DNA from: Sphingomonadaceae bacterium
Lineage (GTDB): Bacteria > Pseudomonadota > Alphaproteobacteria > Sphingomonadales > Sphingomonadaceae
Reading direction: 5' to 3'
NCBI GenBank assembly: GCA_016742125.1
Contig: JACVCM010000077.1
Location: 1-14,808 of the forward strand
DNA: 14,808 nt
How positions within the stretch are numbered: the stretch's first letter is position 1; the number at the start of each line of letters is the position of its first letter. Below the pieces are notes generated by a model, which worked only from the letters and a program-made list of their open reading frames with translations, ran no database searches and had not been told where the DNA came from. A program made the position numbers and the translations under genes. Shown here one piece after another: positions 6,997-12,726 of this stretch.

Positions 6997-7620
6997 ATGA
7001 CTGACCAGCTTATCCTCCACGAATATGGCCCAAGCGGCAATTGCTACAAGATCAGGCTAACCGCTGCATTGCTTGGCATCGGTTTGCAACGGCGGACCTA
7101 TGACATATTGCGCGGCGAAACGCGCACGCCCGAATTCCTGCGGGAGGTCAATGCCAACGGCCGTATTCCGGTGCTTCAGATCGGCACCCGCTTTCTCCCG
7201 GAAAGCAACGCCGCTGCCTTCTGGCTTGCCGACCGAAGTGCGCTGGTTCCCGATGATCGCTTCGATCGTGCCGACATGCTGCGCTGGATGTTCTGGGAAC
7301 AATATAATCATGAGCCCAATGTCGCCACCTATCGGTACTGGATGGCCTTTGTCGGCGCGGACAATTTGACAGAGCTGCAGAAAATGCAGGCTGACGGCAA
7401 ACGCGCGGCTGGTGATGCGGCGCTAAAGCTGATGGATGACGAATTGCGGCAACGCGACTGGTTGGTCGGAAACACAGCGACGCTCGCCGATATTTGCCTC
7501 TATGCCTACACGCATGTTGCAGAAGAAGGCGGTGGCTTCGATCTTTCGCGTTATCCGGCGGTTCAGCGCTGGCTGGAGCGCGTGACTTTGCTGCCCGGAT
7601 ACATTACAATCACCGACTAG
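6997..7620 (+). CDS. Glutathione S-transferase family protein
   Basis: This 207 residue protein has the two-domain GST layout. The thioredoxin-like N-domain has the active-site region HEYGPSGNCYKIRL (8-21, with Ser13 and Cys16 as candidate residues), the cis-proline GRIPVL (56-61) and the glutathione-contacting LPESNA (67-72). The helical C-domain includes the capping-box region TATLADICLYAYTHV (160-174). GSTs conjugate glutathione to electrophiles or reduce peroxides; this sequence cannot tell which. ATG 6997 is preferred over the upstream frame start at 6961 because it gives the family N-terminus and leaves 56 bases to the divergent hydrolase gene. The ribosome site is weak. A strong terminator hairpin follows at 7663-7695. 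Confidence 0.9.
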   Translation: MTDQLILHEYGPSGNCYKIRLTAALLGIGLQRRTYDILRGETRTPEFLREVNANGRIPVLQIGTRFLPESNAAAFWLADRSALVPDDRFDRADMLRWMFWEQYNHEPNVATYRYWMAFVGADNLTELQKMQADGKRAAGDAALKLMDDELRQRDWLVGNTATLADICLYAYTHVAEEGGGFDLSRYPAVQRWLERVTLLPGYITITD

Positions 7621-7662
7621 ACGCCGCAGCGATTTGTCCCTAAATGGCGGCAGAGATTTTCA

Positions 7663-7695
7663 GGCCGCTCCGGTAAGGGGCGGCCCCTTTTATTT
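7663..7695 (+). terminator. Intrinsic terminator after GST gene, within 13 bases of trcR
   Basis: GGCCGCTCC (7663-7671) pairs with GGGGCGGCC (7677-7685), nine pairs including one G-U, around the loop GGTAA. It is followed by CCTTTTATTT. This is a good Rho-independent terminator. It ends directly before the trcR ribosome site GGAG (7696-7699), so it also lies in the trcR leader unless trcR starts transcription inside it. Confidence 0.75.
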
Positions 7696-7707
7696 GGAGT
7701 GAAGAAC

Positions 7708-8403
7708 ATGGCCACCCCCTTGATGCCGCACGCGACCGCCGCCTGGCTGGTCGACAACACGGCGCTCAGCTTCTCGCAAATTGCGGAATTCTGCGGACTT
7801 CATATCCTCGAAGTGCAGGCGATGGCTGATGACATGACCGGTTCGAAATACACCGGACGCGACCCCGTACATGCGGGCGAGCTTTCGATGGAAGAAATCG
7901 AAAAAGGTCAGGCTGACGAGGATTATGTCCTTAAAATGAGCAAGGGGCCGGAACAGGTTCGCCGCACCAAGGGCCCGCGCTACACACCGGTTTCGAAGCG
8001 GCAGGACAAGCCCGACGGCATTGCCTGGTTACTGCGTAATCACCCCGAAATTTCGGACGGTGCGATCTGCAAACTGATCGGAACGACACGCAACACGATC
8101 ACCGCAATCCGGGAACGCAGCCACTGGAACATCGCCGAAATCCAGCCCAAAGACCCGGTTACACTCGGCTTGACCTCACAGCGCGAACTCGATGCCGTGG
8201 TCAACCGGGCAGCGAAGAAGGCCGGTATCGACAACAGCGCAGCGGATGACGCCCGACTCGGCACCGATCGAGAAGCATTGATCGAACAGCTTCGCGCCGA
8301 ACGCGACGACGCCCATCGCAAGGCCGAAGCCGCACTGGCCGGTGAGGAAGAGGCCGCGCCGGAGCTGACGGCGGAGACATTGTTCAAGAAGTCGGGCGAG
8401 TAA
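7708..8403 (+). CDS. trcR: DUF1013 family transcriptional cell-cycle regulator TrcR
   Basis: This 231 residue protein matches DUF1013, a family confined to alphaproteobacteria. In Caulobacter its member TrcR works with RNA polymerase in cell-cycle control (from memory). The hallmark opening PLMPHATAAWLVDNTALSFS (4-23) leads into a helix-turn-helix-like part, QIAEFCGLHILEVQAMA (24-40). A second such part is AWLLRNHPEISDGAICKLIG to TRNTITAIRERSHWN (106-141). The C-terminal 40-50 residues are acidic and helical (REALIEQLRAERDDAHRKAE), possibly a coiled coil. ATG 7708 is chosen over GTG 7699 because GGAG (7696-7699) lies eight bases before it and the family begins at this methionine. The terminator-like hairpin just upstream may affect expression. 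Confidence 0.9.
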   Translation: MATPLMPHATAAWLVDNTALSFSQIAEFCGLHILEVQAMADDMTGSKYTGRDPVHAGELSMEEIEKGQADEDYVLKMSKGPEQVRRTKGPRYTPVSKRQDKPDGIAWLLRNHPEISDGAICKLIGTTRNTITAIRERSHWNIAEIQPKDPVTLGLTSQRELDAVVNRAAKKAGIDNSAADDARLGTDREALIEQLRAERDDAHRKAEAALAGEEEAAPELTAETLFKKSGE

Positions 8404-8417
8404 GGCTCCAAAAGCCT

Positions 8418-8435
8418 CTCTCCCTCATGGGAGAG
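8418..8435 (+). terminator. Hairpin after trcR
   Basis: CTCTCCC (8418-8424) and GGGAGAG (8429-8435) form a perfect 7-bp stem with loop TCAT, 14 bases after the trcR stop. A smaller hairpin AGGCT/AGCCT overlaps the stop codon (8403-8417). No T run follows, so it may be a repeat-derived 3' hairpin rather than a classical terminator. Confidence 0.45.
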
Positions 8436-8442
8436 GAGCGAG

Positions 8443-8479
8443 ACCATGCAGTCCTGAGCTTGTCGAAGGGCTGCCTGGT
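8443..8479. repeat. REP-like interspersed palindrome
   Basis: Thirteen-base arms (8443-8455 and 8467-8479) pair with one mismatch and one G-U around the loop GAGCTTGTCGA. The core, AGTCCTGAGCTTGTCGAAGG, is one I recognise as a very common intergenic palindrome in sphingomonad genomes. It supports the placement of this organism. Only one copy is seen in the window. Confidence 0.6.
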
Positions 8480-8869
8480 CGCAGCTGAGAGGGGGACGGC
8501 GCGCTCAATCTCGCCGGCCAACCCCCTTTCCAACTTCGCCTAGGCGCAAGCGTTAAGTCTTCGTATCCTCCCCCCTGAAGGGGTGAGGCGAACGCGGCGA
8601 AATCGGCGGCTCTTTTCCTTCGGTGCGGGTTCTCTAACCCCCAGAAAACCGGGAAACTATCCACCAAAAACATCCAAATCGCTGTAGGACAATCGTCCAA
8701 CAAAATACGCGCTGACATGGACGGAAGTTGGCAACAAGTTGGCAGGTCCAGCAGTTTCCCAAATCTTCTCTGTGCGTTGACCTCCGGTCGCCTTCGGCCC
8801 GTGTCTTCGTGTGAGATTTAGCAACCTCGCCTCCGCGCACCGCTCGGAAGTTACGCAAATTTAGCCTCA

Positions 8870-8892
8870 CACAAAGCCACAAAGGCACGAAG
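8870..8892. repeat. Dispersed repeat end, copy A
   Basis: This 23-base segment (containing CACAAAGGCACGAAG) matches 22 of 23 bases at 10834-10856. A second shared segment, AAACTGGCGCAACCTTTCC at 9222-9240, matches 18 of 19 at 10971-10989. The two ends are about 370 bases apart here and 155 in copy B, so the interior differs. It may be a non-autonomous, MITE-like or REP-type element. Confidence 0.55.
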
Positions 8893-9291
8893 ATCAAGGC
8901 GCTAAATTGACAAGACTCACGCAAAACGCACTCTTTGGTGTCCACTTTGTCAACTTAAGGACCGCGTTTGCACGACATTCGCATCATGGCTGATTGGCAA
9001 GCCCCCTGCAGCCATCGGGGCAGATAACGATGCCGCCCGCGATAGCCTTGACACAGGCGGGTCGGAGGCAACGCTGACAGGTCAAATCCTACATTGCAAG
9101 CGTGGTGACGATTTTCCGTTAGAAGGAATAAGGAAAGAAGAAATAAGGGTTTATGTATATTCGCAAAGTCATTTGACGGCCCGACCACTTATTCCTTGTT
9201 TTCGTCTTTCTTATAACGAAAAAACTGGCGCAACCTTTCCACCATGGCTGACGCGAAGATGCACGATCCGGCTAATTAGTATTGTGTCCCC

Positions 9292-9316
9292 GGAACTCGG
9301 TTCCCAAAACTTAGTT
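9292..9316 (+). promoter_or_regulatory. EcfG-type general stress promoter candidate
   Basis: GGAAC (9292-9296) is followed after 16 bases by AGTT (9313-9316). The alphaproteobacterial general stress sigma factor EcfG uses GGAAC, 16-17 bases, CGTT, so this differs at one position. The small ORF at 9354 starts 38 bases downstream, a suitable distance. GGAAC also forms a small dyad with GTTCC (9300-9304), so the match could have another cause. Confidence 0.35.
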
Positions 9317-9353
9317 ATTGTATCACAGGCGGCAGGTTTCTAAGGTTAGCGGC

Positions 9354-9476
9354 ATGATGCTTTCATTGCTCTTGTTACTGGCCACCGAAAATCCGTATGC
9401 GAAGTATAGCAAGCATGGCGGTCTTTTTGACGACTTGATACCGCAAGAGAAGCTAGGCCCGGCCGCCACACGCTAA
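9354..9476 (+). CDS. Possible small ORF, 40 residues, hydrophobic N-terminus
   Basis: The ORF begins MMLSLLLLLATENPYAKYSK and ends GPAATR. AAGG (9342-9345) lies eight bases before the first ATG. The seven-residue hydrophobic run resembles a short membrane anchor or truncated signal, followed by a polar segment with GGLFDDLIPQEK. An EcfG-like promoter (9292-9316) lies upstream and an intrinsic terminator (9621-9645) downstream, so the ORF could sit in its own transcription unit. I recognise no family. The alternative is a chance frame in a repeat-rich spacer. A second, weaker 32-codon frame (9497-9595) lies between it and the terminator. Confidence 0.35.
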   Translation: MMLSLLLLLATENPYAKYSKHGGLFDDLIPQEKLGPAATR

Positions 9477-9620
9477 TCATCAGTGACGGTGATGCAATGA
9501 CAAAAATGGAATACAACTCGGGCGCGCTTTGTGCCAAAGTACGCGACGCAGTTCGTCGTCAAGTGACGACGCCTGATACTCCGGGTCGCATATAGGGGCC
9601 TCCCCCAATAACGGCTTTTT

Positions 9621-9645
9621 GGGTTCCAAAGTGAACCCCATTTTT
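9621..9645 (+). terminator. Intrinsic terminator upstream of MBL gene
   Basis: GGGTTC (9621-9626) and GAACCC (9633-9638) form a perfect 6-bp stem with loop CAAAGT. CA and five T follow. There is no T run on the minus side, so it would act on plus-strand transcripts arriving from the 9300-9600 region and would isolate the MBL gene. Confidence 0.6.
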
Positions 9646-9686
9646 GACCTTCCAAATATCCAATAAACCTTCCCCAACGTCACCAT

Positions 9687-9710
9687 TGCCTTAATCGCGC
9701 GATTAAGGCA
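9687..9710. promoter_or_regulatory. Perfect 24-bp palindrome just before MBL gene
   Basis: The arms TGCCTTAATCGC and GCGATTAAGGCA are perfectly complementary with no spacer. The centre lies 25 bases before the MBL ATG, where an operator or a hairpin covering the translation start could act. There is no T run after it. No regulator is encoded next to it; the TetR gene at 14012 has a different upstream palindrome. Confidence 0.5.
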
Positions 9711-9722
9711 CGGGCCTTTCTC

Positions 9723-10820
9723 ATGGCTTCGAAACCCACCCCCGCTTATGACGCCTCGCTCGCCGACCATGGTTTCGAGGCGAAGGAGCTTAAGGGCCTT
9801 ACCTATCCGCTCGGGGATCATGCGCCGACCTATGGGGAGATATATCCGCTTGCGCCGGATCTGGGTTGGACGCGGATGCCGGTGCCGGGGAATCTGGCGC
9901 ATATCAATATCTGGCTGCTCGACGATGGCGACGGCTACGCAATTGCCGACACCGGGCTGTTCATGCCGGGGACCATCGATCAGTGGAAGGCCTTGTTTGG
10001 GGATGCGTTGGCCGATCGGAAGCTGACGCGGATTTTTGTCACGCATTTCCATCCCGACCATGTCGGCTGCGCCGGCTGGCTGGCCAACAAGTTCAAGGTG
10101 CCGATCTGGATGAACCGCACGGAATGGCTGATGGCGCGGATGCTGACGAGCGATATCAAGGAGCATCCGCCCGAGGAGGTGCTCGAGCGCCGCGTCTTTG
10201 CCGGGTGGGACGAGGAGCGCGTCGAGAAAATGCGCAGCGGCGGCTGGGGCAATTTCGCACGTGCCGTATCGCGGCTGCCCACCGGACATGTACGAATGGA
10301 CGACGGGCAAATGATCCGGGTCGGCAATCGCGACTGGACGGTGATGACCGGGGGCGGGCACACGCCTGAGCATGTGAGCCTTGTCGATTTCACCAACGGT
10401 ATGGTCATTGCAGGCGACCAGATATTGCCGCGCATAACCTCCAACGTGTCAACGATGGACAGCGAACCCGAAGCGGATCCATTGGGGGAATGGCTGGCGG
10501 GGCTTGCCAAATTCCGCGCCGCGCTTCCCGCTGATATGCTTGTCCTACCCGCCCACGGAGAGCCCTTTACCGGCGTTCATGTGCGGCTCGACCGGCTGGC
10601 GGCGGGCCACCATGAACGGCTGGACGCGCTGGAGGCGGCGCTTCGGGAGAAAGAGATGCGGGGTGTAGATACGTTCGGACTGCTGTTCGACCGGGAGATT
10701 GATGACAGCGTTTACGGGCTCGCGACCGGCGAGGCGATGGCGCATTTGCGGCATTTGCAGCTGACCGGGCGGGTGAACTGCGAGGTGCGTGACGGCGCGG
10801 GCTGGTATTTCGCTGTCTGA
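9723..10820 (+). CDS. Metallo-beta-lactamase-fold hydrolase with C-terminal winged-helix domain
   Basis: This 365 residue protein has the MBL metal site HFHPDH (108-113), further ligands His213 (GGGHTPEH, 210-217), Asp232 (AGDQILP) and His278 (PAHGEP). The C-terminal 85 residues (LDRLAAGHHERLDALEAALR, then a helix-rich part ending in GRVNCEVRDGAGWYFAV) look like the winged-helix domain found in LACTB2-type MBL proteins. Such enzymes hydrolyse esters, thioesters or phosphodiesters with two metal ions; the substrate here is unknown. The ATG at 9723 has no clear ribosome site and follows a perfect 24-bp palindrome. The acyl-CoA ligase lies downstream on the same strand, past a repeat element, so a thioester substrate is possible but unproven. 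Confidence 0.88.
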   Translation: MASKPTPAYDASLADHGFEAKELKGLTYPLGDHAPTYGEIYPLAPDLGWTRMPVPGNLAHINIWLLDDGDGYAIADTGLFMPGTIDQWKALFGDALADRKLTRIFVTHFHPDHVGCAGWLANKFKVPIWMNRTEWLMARMLTSDIKEHPPEEVLERRVFAGWDEERVEKMRSGGWGNFARAVSRLPTGHVRMDDGQMIRVGNRDWTVMTGGGHTPEHVSLVDFTNGMVIAGDQILPRITSNVSTMDSEPEADPLGEWLAGLAKFRAALPADMLVLPAHGEPFTGVHVRLDRLAAGHHERLDALEAALREKEMRGVDTFGLLFDREIDDSVYGLATGEAMAHLRHLQLTGRVNCEVRDGAGWYFAV

Positions 10821-10828
10821 TTTTTTTG

Positions 10829-10969
10829 GTTCGCACAAAGGCACAAAGGCACGAAGAGGTCGCGCTTGCGGCAGCATTGTTTTGAAATCTTCACGTCATT
10901 TCTGTCCTTGAGAAAATGAGATGAAGGCGCTTCGCGCAATTCTTTGTGCCTTCGTGCCTTTGTGCGAAC
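10829..10969. repeat. Long inverted repeat, dispersed repeat copy B
   Basis: Arms of 28 bases (10829-10856 and 10942-10969) are inverted copies matching 26 of 28, separated by 85 bases. A run of seven T lies between the MBL stop and the left arm. The left arm matches copy A (8870-8892) in 22 of 23 bases, and the segment after the right arm (10971-10989) matches 9222-9240 in 18 of 19. No gene is carried. A transcript could form a long stem after the MBL gene. No target-site duplication is evident. Confidence 0.75.
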
Positions 10970-11007
10970 TAAACTGGCACAACCTTTCCGCGCACAACGA
11001 CTTAGCT

Positions 11008-11019
11008 GTGGCGCGCCAC
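11008..11019. promoter_or_regulatory. Palindrome upstream of acyl-CoA ligase gene
   Basis: GTGGCGCGCCAC is a perfect 12-bp palindrome 24 bases before the ATG. It overlaps the first of two direct TAGCTGT copies (11003-11009 and 11032-11038). It could be an operator; the evidence is only its shape and place. Confidence 0.3.
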
Positions 11020-11043
11020 GTCCATCCGCGCTAGCTGTCATTC

Positions 11044-12726
11044 ATGTCAGTTAATCCTTGGACCACCAACTATCTCCACCCCGCGAAATGGGATCAGCAT
11101 TTTGCCCCACTGGCGCTGCACGACATGTTTTTCGAGGCGGCGAAGCGGATGGGCAATGCTCCGCTCGCCGATTTTATGGGGCGCAAATACAGCTATGTCG
11201 AGATGGCTGCCACGGTAAAGCGTGTAGCGAAAGGGTTGCAGGCAAAGGGTATCGGCAAGGGCGACCATGTCGGCCTGTTTCTGCCCAATGTGCCGCATTA
11301 TATCGCCGCTTATTATGGTGCGCTCGCGGCCGGGGCGACGGTGGTCAATTTCTCACCACTATATTCGGTCGATGAACTGGCCCATCAGGTTGCGGACAGT
11401 GGAACATCGATACTCTTTACGGTGTCCGCGGCGGCCTTGCTTCCGACAGCGATCAGGGTGCTCGACAATTCAAGCCTGAAAGAACTGATTGTCGGCAGCG
11501 TCTCCGAAGCGTTGCCGCTTGCCAAGAGCTGGGCTTATCGGCTGTTCAAGCGCAAGGATATCGCGAGCATCCCGACCGATAACCGGATTACAAACTATGT
11601 CGACCTGATCGCCAATACGGGCGATTATGCGGTGCAGCCATGCGACCCAGTGAAGGACATCGCGCAACTGCAATACACCGGTGGGACGACCGGGACGCCC
11701 AAGGGCGCGATGCTCAGCCATCAGAATATCACTGCCAACGCACGCCAGATCAATATGCTGGATCCACATTCCAGGGTTAATGATCCGGGGAACGCCGCGC
11801 CCGACCGTATCCTGGGCGTCCTGCCCTTTTTCCATGTTTTTGCCAACGCGACTGTCCTCAACCGTACAGTCAACAATGGTGGGGAGATTGTGATGCTTCC
11901 CCGGTTCGAGGCCAAAGCTGCGCTGGCGGCGGTCAACAGAACCCATGTGACCTCGCTTCCCGGCGTGCCGACAATGTACCAGGCGCTGCTGGATTGTCCC
12001 GATATCGACGGTGCGGATTTTTCCTCGCTCCGGGCCTGCATCTCGGGCGGCGCGCCCCTGCCTGCCGAGTTGAAGGAGCGGTTCGAAATGCGCACCGGTG
12101 CGGTGGTTATCGAAGGCTATGGCTTGACCGAAAGCTCGGGCGTCGTGTCTTGCAATCCATATGAAGGCCTGAACAAGCTTGGTTCCATCGGTCAGCCGAT
12201 CCCCGGCACCGACGTGAAGCTGGTGGACAAGGACGACCCCACCAAACCGGCACCCGAAGGCGAACCAGGAGAACTGGTGTTTGCCGGACCGCAGGTCATG
12301 TGTGGCTACTGGAACCGGCCCGATGCGGACGCAGAGGTGTTTATCGGCAAATATCTGCGCACCGGCGATGTCGCGACGATCGACGAAGACGGCTTTATCC
12401 ACATCGTCGATCGCCTCAAAGACATGATCGCCGTCGGCGGGTTCAAGGTATTCCCAAGCCAGGTTGAGGACGTACTTTACCAGCATCCGTCGGTGAAAGA
12501 GGCCTTGGTCATTGGCGTACCCGACGCATATCATGGCGAGATGCCGAGAGCCTTCGTGACCTTGCAGGACGGCGCTAGCGAGGATGGGGCGGCAATCGCC
12601 GCCTGGCTGAACCCGCAATTGGGCAAGCATGAACGCGTGCAATCGGTGGTGGTGATGGACACGCTGCCCAAGACGATGATCGGCAAGCTTGACCGTAAGG
12701 CCTTAAGAGCGGCGGTAGGCGTGTAA
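11044..12726 (+). CDS. fadD: Long-chain fatty acid--CoA ligase (AMP-binding, FadD-like)
   Basis: This 560 residue enzyme belongs to the ANL adenylate-forming superfamily. It activates a fatty acid with ATP and then forms the acyl-CoA. The P-loop YTGGTTGTPKGAM is at 211-223, the A5 motif GYGLTES at 358-364, and YLRTGD at 437-442. The hinge and A8 loop are DRLKDMIAVGGFKVFPSQVE (456-475), and the catalytic lysine is K548 in TMIGKLDRK. Length and the N-terminal KWDQHF region fit the FadD-type medium/long-chain ligases; exact chain length cannot be read from sequence. The ribosome site before ATG 11044 is weak. The stop TAA (12724-12726) overlaps the first ATG of the dinB frame by one base (TAATG), allowing translational coupling. 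Confidence 0.92.
   Translation: MSVNPWTTNYLHPAKWDQHFAPLALHDMFFEAAKRMGNAPLADFMGRKYSYVEMAATVKRVAKGLQAKGIGKGDHVGLFLPNVPHYIAAYYGALAAGATVVNFSPLYSVDELAHQVADSGTSILFTVSAAALLPTAIRVLDNSSLKELIVGSVSEALPLAKSWAYRLFKRKDIASIPTDNRITNYVDLIANTGDYAVQPCDPVKDIAQLQYTGGTTGTPKGAMLSHQNITANARQINMLDPHSRVNDPGNAAPDRILGVLPFFHVFANATVLNRTVNNGGEIVMLPRFEAKAALAAVNRTHVTSLPGVPTMYQALLDCPDIDGADFSSLRACISGGAPLPAELKERFEMRTGAVVIEGYGLTESSGVVSCNPYEGLNKLGSIGQPIPGTDVKLVDKDDPTKPAPEGEPGELVFAGPQVMCGYWNRPDADAEVFIGKYLRTGDVATIDEDGFIHIVDRLKDMIAVGGFKVFPSQVEDVLYQHPSVKEALVIGVPDAYHGEMPRAFVTLQDGASEDGAAIAAWLNPQLGKHERVQSVVVMDTLPKTMIGKLDRKALRAAVGV

Larger units (their letters stand above)
8404..9722. other. 1.3 kb intergenic stretch between trcR and the MBL hydrolase gene
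   Basis: No known protein family is encoded here. The stretch holds the post-trcR hairpin, a REP-like palindrome (8443-8479), a C/G-rich hairpin at about 8568-8589 (CCCC-CTGAA-GGGG) and two direct AGTTGGCA copies at about 8726-8743. It also holds both ends of a dispersed repeat (8870-8892 and 9222-9240) and the 10-base inverted arms AAGGAATAAG/CTTATTCCTT (9123-9132, 9188-9197). A small ORF with a stress-type promoter (9292-9476), a terminator (9621-9645) and a 24-bp palindrome (9687-9710) follow. A frame at 8906-9343 is open for 145 codons but has no usable start codon. Confidence 0.6.

Noticed and set aside
8726..8743. Two direct copies of AGTTGGCA as possible iterons or CRISPR-like repeat
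   Set aside because: Only two 8-base copies with an 11-base period and no further units.
8634..8945. 103-codon minus-strand frame in the intergenic region
   Set aside because: Its translation (IFVPLWLCVRLN and similar) is the usual product of reading the dispersed CACAAAGGCACGAAG repeat, not a gene.
8955..9188. 77-codon minus-strand frame with hydrophobic start and an AAGGA before a GTG
   Set aside because: The hydrophobic part comes from a purine-rich tract read in reverse (CTT/TTC codons); the remainder has no protein character. Kept as chance.
9123..9197. Inverted arms AAGGAATAAG and CTTATTCCTT 55 bases apart
   Set aside because: Perfect 10-base arms, but in low-complexity purine/pyrimidine tracts with a long loop; not enough to name an element.
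9497..9595. 32-codon plus-strand frame after the small ORF
   Set aside because: The ribosome site is weak, there is no hydrophobic or domain feature and there is no support beyond the terminator downstream.
9480..10373. 297-codon minus-strand frame opposite the MBL gene
   Set aside because: It is a mirror of the MBL coding sequence with His/Arg/Pro-rich translation and no family match.
11470..12642. 390-codon minus-strand frame opposite fadD
   Set aside because: It is antisense to a clear acyl-CoA ligase with all motifs; the frame is open because of GC-rich codon bias, and its translation resembles no family.
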